Shown here: positions 63,531 through 64,000 of the stretch, piece after piece
Position numbering within the stretch: position 1 is the first letter of the stretch
How the letters are laid out: each line of letters starts with the position of its first letter
NCBI GenBank assembly: GCA_963717135.1
Contig: CAVQVN010000004.1
Location: 124,001-188,000 of the forward strand
DNA: 64,000 nucleotides
DNA from: UBA4744 sp963717135
GTDB lineage: Bacteria > Actinomycetota > Acidimicrobiia > Spongiisociales > UBA4744
Reading direction: 5' to 3'
The notes under the pieces: generated by a model
Told to the model about the DNA's origin: nothing
The model's database searches: none
The model's input: only the letters and a program-made list of their open reading frames with translations
Position numbers and translations under genes: made by a program

Positions 63531-64000
63531 ACGCCTGGGAACGACTACGCCGCAACCGGCTTTTCTGGATCGGATCCGGGATGCTGGGTATCGCCATCGT
63601 GGTGGCCACTCTGGCTCCGGTCATCTCCCCCTACGACCCCTACGCCCAGGTCCGGGTGACCATCTCAGATATCTACGCCCGGCCGTCGGCCGCTCATCTG
63701 CTCGGGACGGACGATGCCGGCCATGACGTGCTATCGGGGATGCTCTACGGTGCCCGGGTATCGCTTCTGGTCGGTTTCGCCGCGGCGCTGATCTCGCTCT
63801 TCATCGGCGGAGCGATCGGGATCGTCGCCGGGTACCGGGGCGGCCGGACCGGCAATCTCCTCATGCGTTTCACCGACTTCTTCCTGGTGATCCCCGACCT
63901 GGCGCTGCAGATCGTCATCGTGGCCATCGTCGGCCAGAGCTTGCGCAACATCATCCTGGTCATCGGCGCATTGGGCTGGACCACCACCGCCCGGTTGGTG
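63527..64000 (+). CDS. ABC transporter permease, DppC/OppC type (cut by window end)
   Basis: The first 158 codons of a DppC-like permease: RNRLFWIGSGMLGIAIVVATLAPVISPYDPY (first helix), the HLLGTDDAGHDVLSGMLYGARVSLLVG motif (about residues 57-83) and FFLVIPDLALQI, all typical. It overlaps the DppB-type stop (ATGA). The frame is open to the last base, so the EAA loop and C-terminus lie outside the window. ATPase genes are expected next. Confidence 0.93.
   Translation, partial: MNAWERLRRNRLFWIGSGMLGIAIVVATLAPVISPYDPYAQVRVTISDIYARPSAAHLLGTDDAGHDVLSGMLYGARVSLLVGFAAALISLFIGGAIGIVAGYRGGRTGNLLMRFTDFFLVIPDLALQIVIVAIVGQSLRNIILVIGALGWTTTARLV

Noticed and set aside
1..64000. tRNA, rRNA, insertion sequence or prophage genes
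   Set aside because: I found no tRNA T-loop pattern in the gaps, no rRNA, no transposase, integrase or phage structural gene. RNase P RNA is the only structured RNA gene I can support.

Overview
The window is GC-rich, densely coded and reads like a chromosome segment of an actinobacterium (Actinomycetota). Supporting features are a three-gene proton-translocating transhydrogenase, an F420-type LLM oxidoreductase, a DUF1876 protein, a DnaQ/GIY-YIG fusion with an actinobacterial-type LexA box, many lipoproteins with Thr/Ser-rich linkers, and frequent GTG/TTG starts. Multiheme cytochromes, b6-type respiration and Ccm haem maturation point to a deep environmental lineage, perhaps Acidimicrobiia-like, but the sequence does not prove a taxon. 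UGA is a normal stop in many genes here.

Layout. 0.3-3.1 kb: pntAa-pntAb-pntB. 3.3-7.8 kb: small membrane protein, nitroreductase, thioesterase, SpoU methyltransferase and the SOS-boxed exonuclease/GIY-YIG nuclease. 7.8-12.4 kb: a double-AAA ATPase, then a tandemly duplicated cassette of small lipoprotein plus secreted two-repeat protein. 12.5-15 kb: glgC, a TlpA-like lipoprotein and an Lgt-like membrane protein. 15-18.3 kb: a Rieske/cytochrome b6/subunit-IV operon whose last gene carries seven c-type haem sites. 18.4-24.9 kb: a complete Ccm (System I) operon including a 37-residue CcmD. 25.3-30.9 kb: a multihaem cytochrome cluster (hexahaem lipoprotein with collagen-like repeats, nonahaem protein, b-type protein with two c-haem modules, NapC/NirT-type heptahaem protein). 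32.5-36.5 kb: a CbiMQO-type Ni/Co importer under a Nur-like palindrome, a TlpA-like lipoprotein interrupted by a UGA that looks like selenocysteine, and a Fur-family regulator. 36.5-45.7 kb: trpD, acyl-CoA dehydrogenase, a cyclotransferase-like protein, aquaporin, RNase P RNA, fhs, and an MBOAT/SGNH O-acetylation pair. 45.7-57.4 kb: assorted housekeeping and unknown genes. 57.8-64 kb: an HDAC-like amidohydrolase, prolyl oligopeptidase and a peptide ABC importer cut by the window end.

How it works together. The bc-type complex, the Ccm operon and the cytochrome cluster make a coherent respiratory block: 31 haem-c motifs lie between about 15.0 and 30.9 kb, and the genes that attach the haems sit between the two cytochrome groups. 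Thiol-redox proteins (two WCxxC TlpA/CcmG types and the UxxC candidate) fit the same extracytoplasmic theme.

Non-coding structure is the other striking feature. Twelve intergenic sites hold degenerate tandem repeats with a strict 7-nt period but different unit sequences. Many touch a stop codon, and several are paired with hairpins that have a GAA/TTC triloop. A roughly 60-bp dispersed repeat built on the same hairpin occurs twice in opposite orientation.
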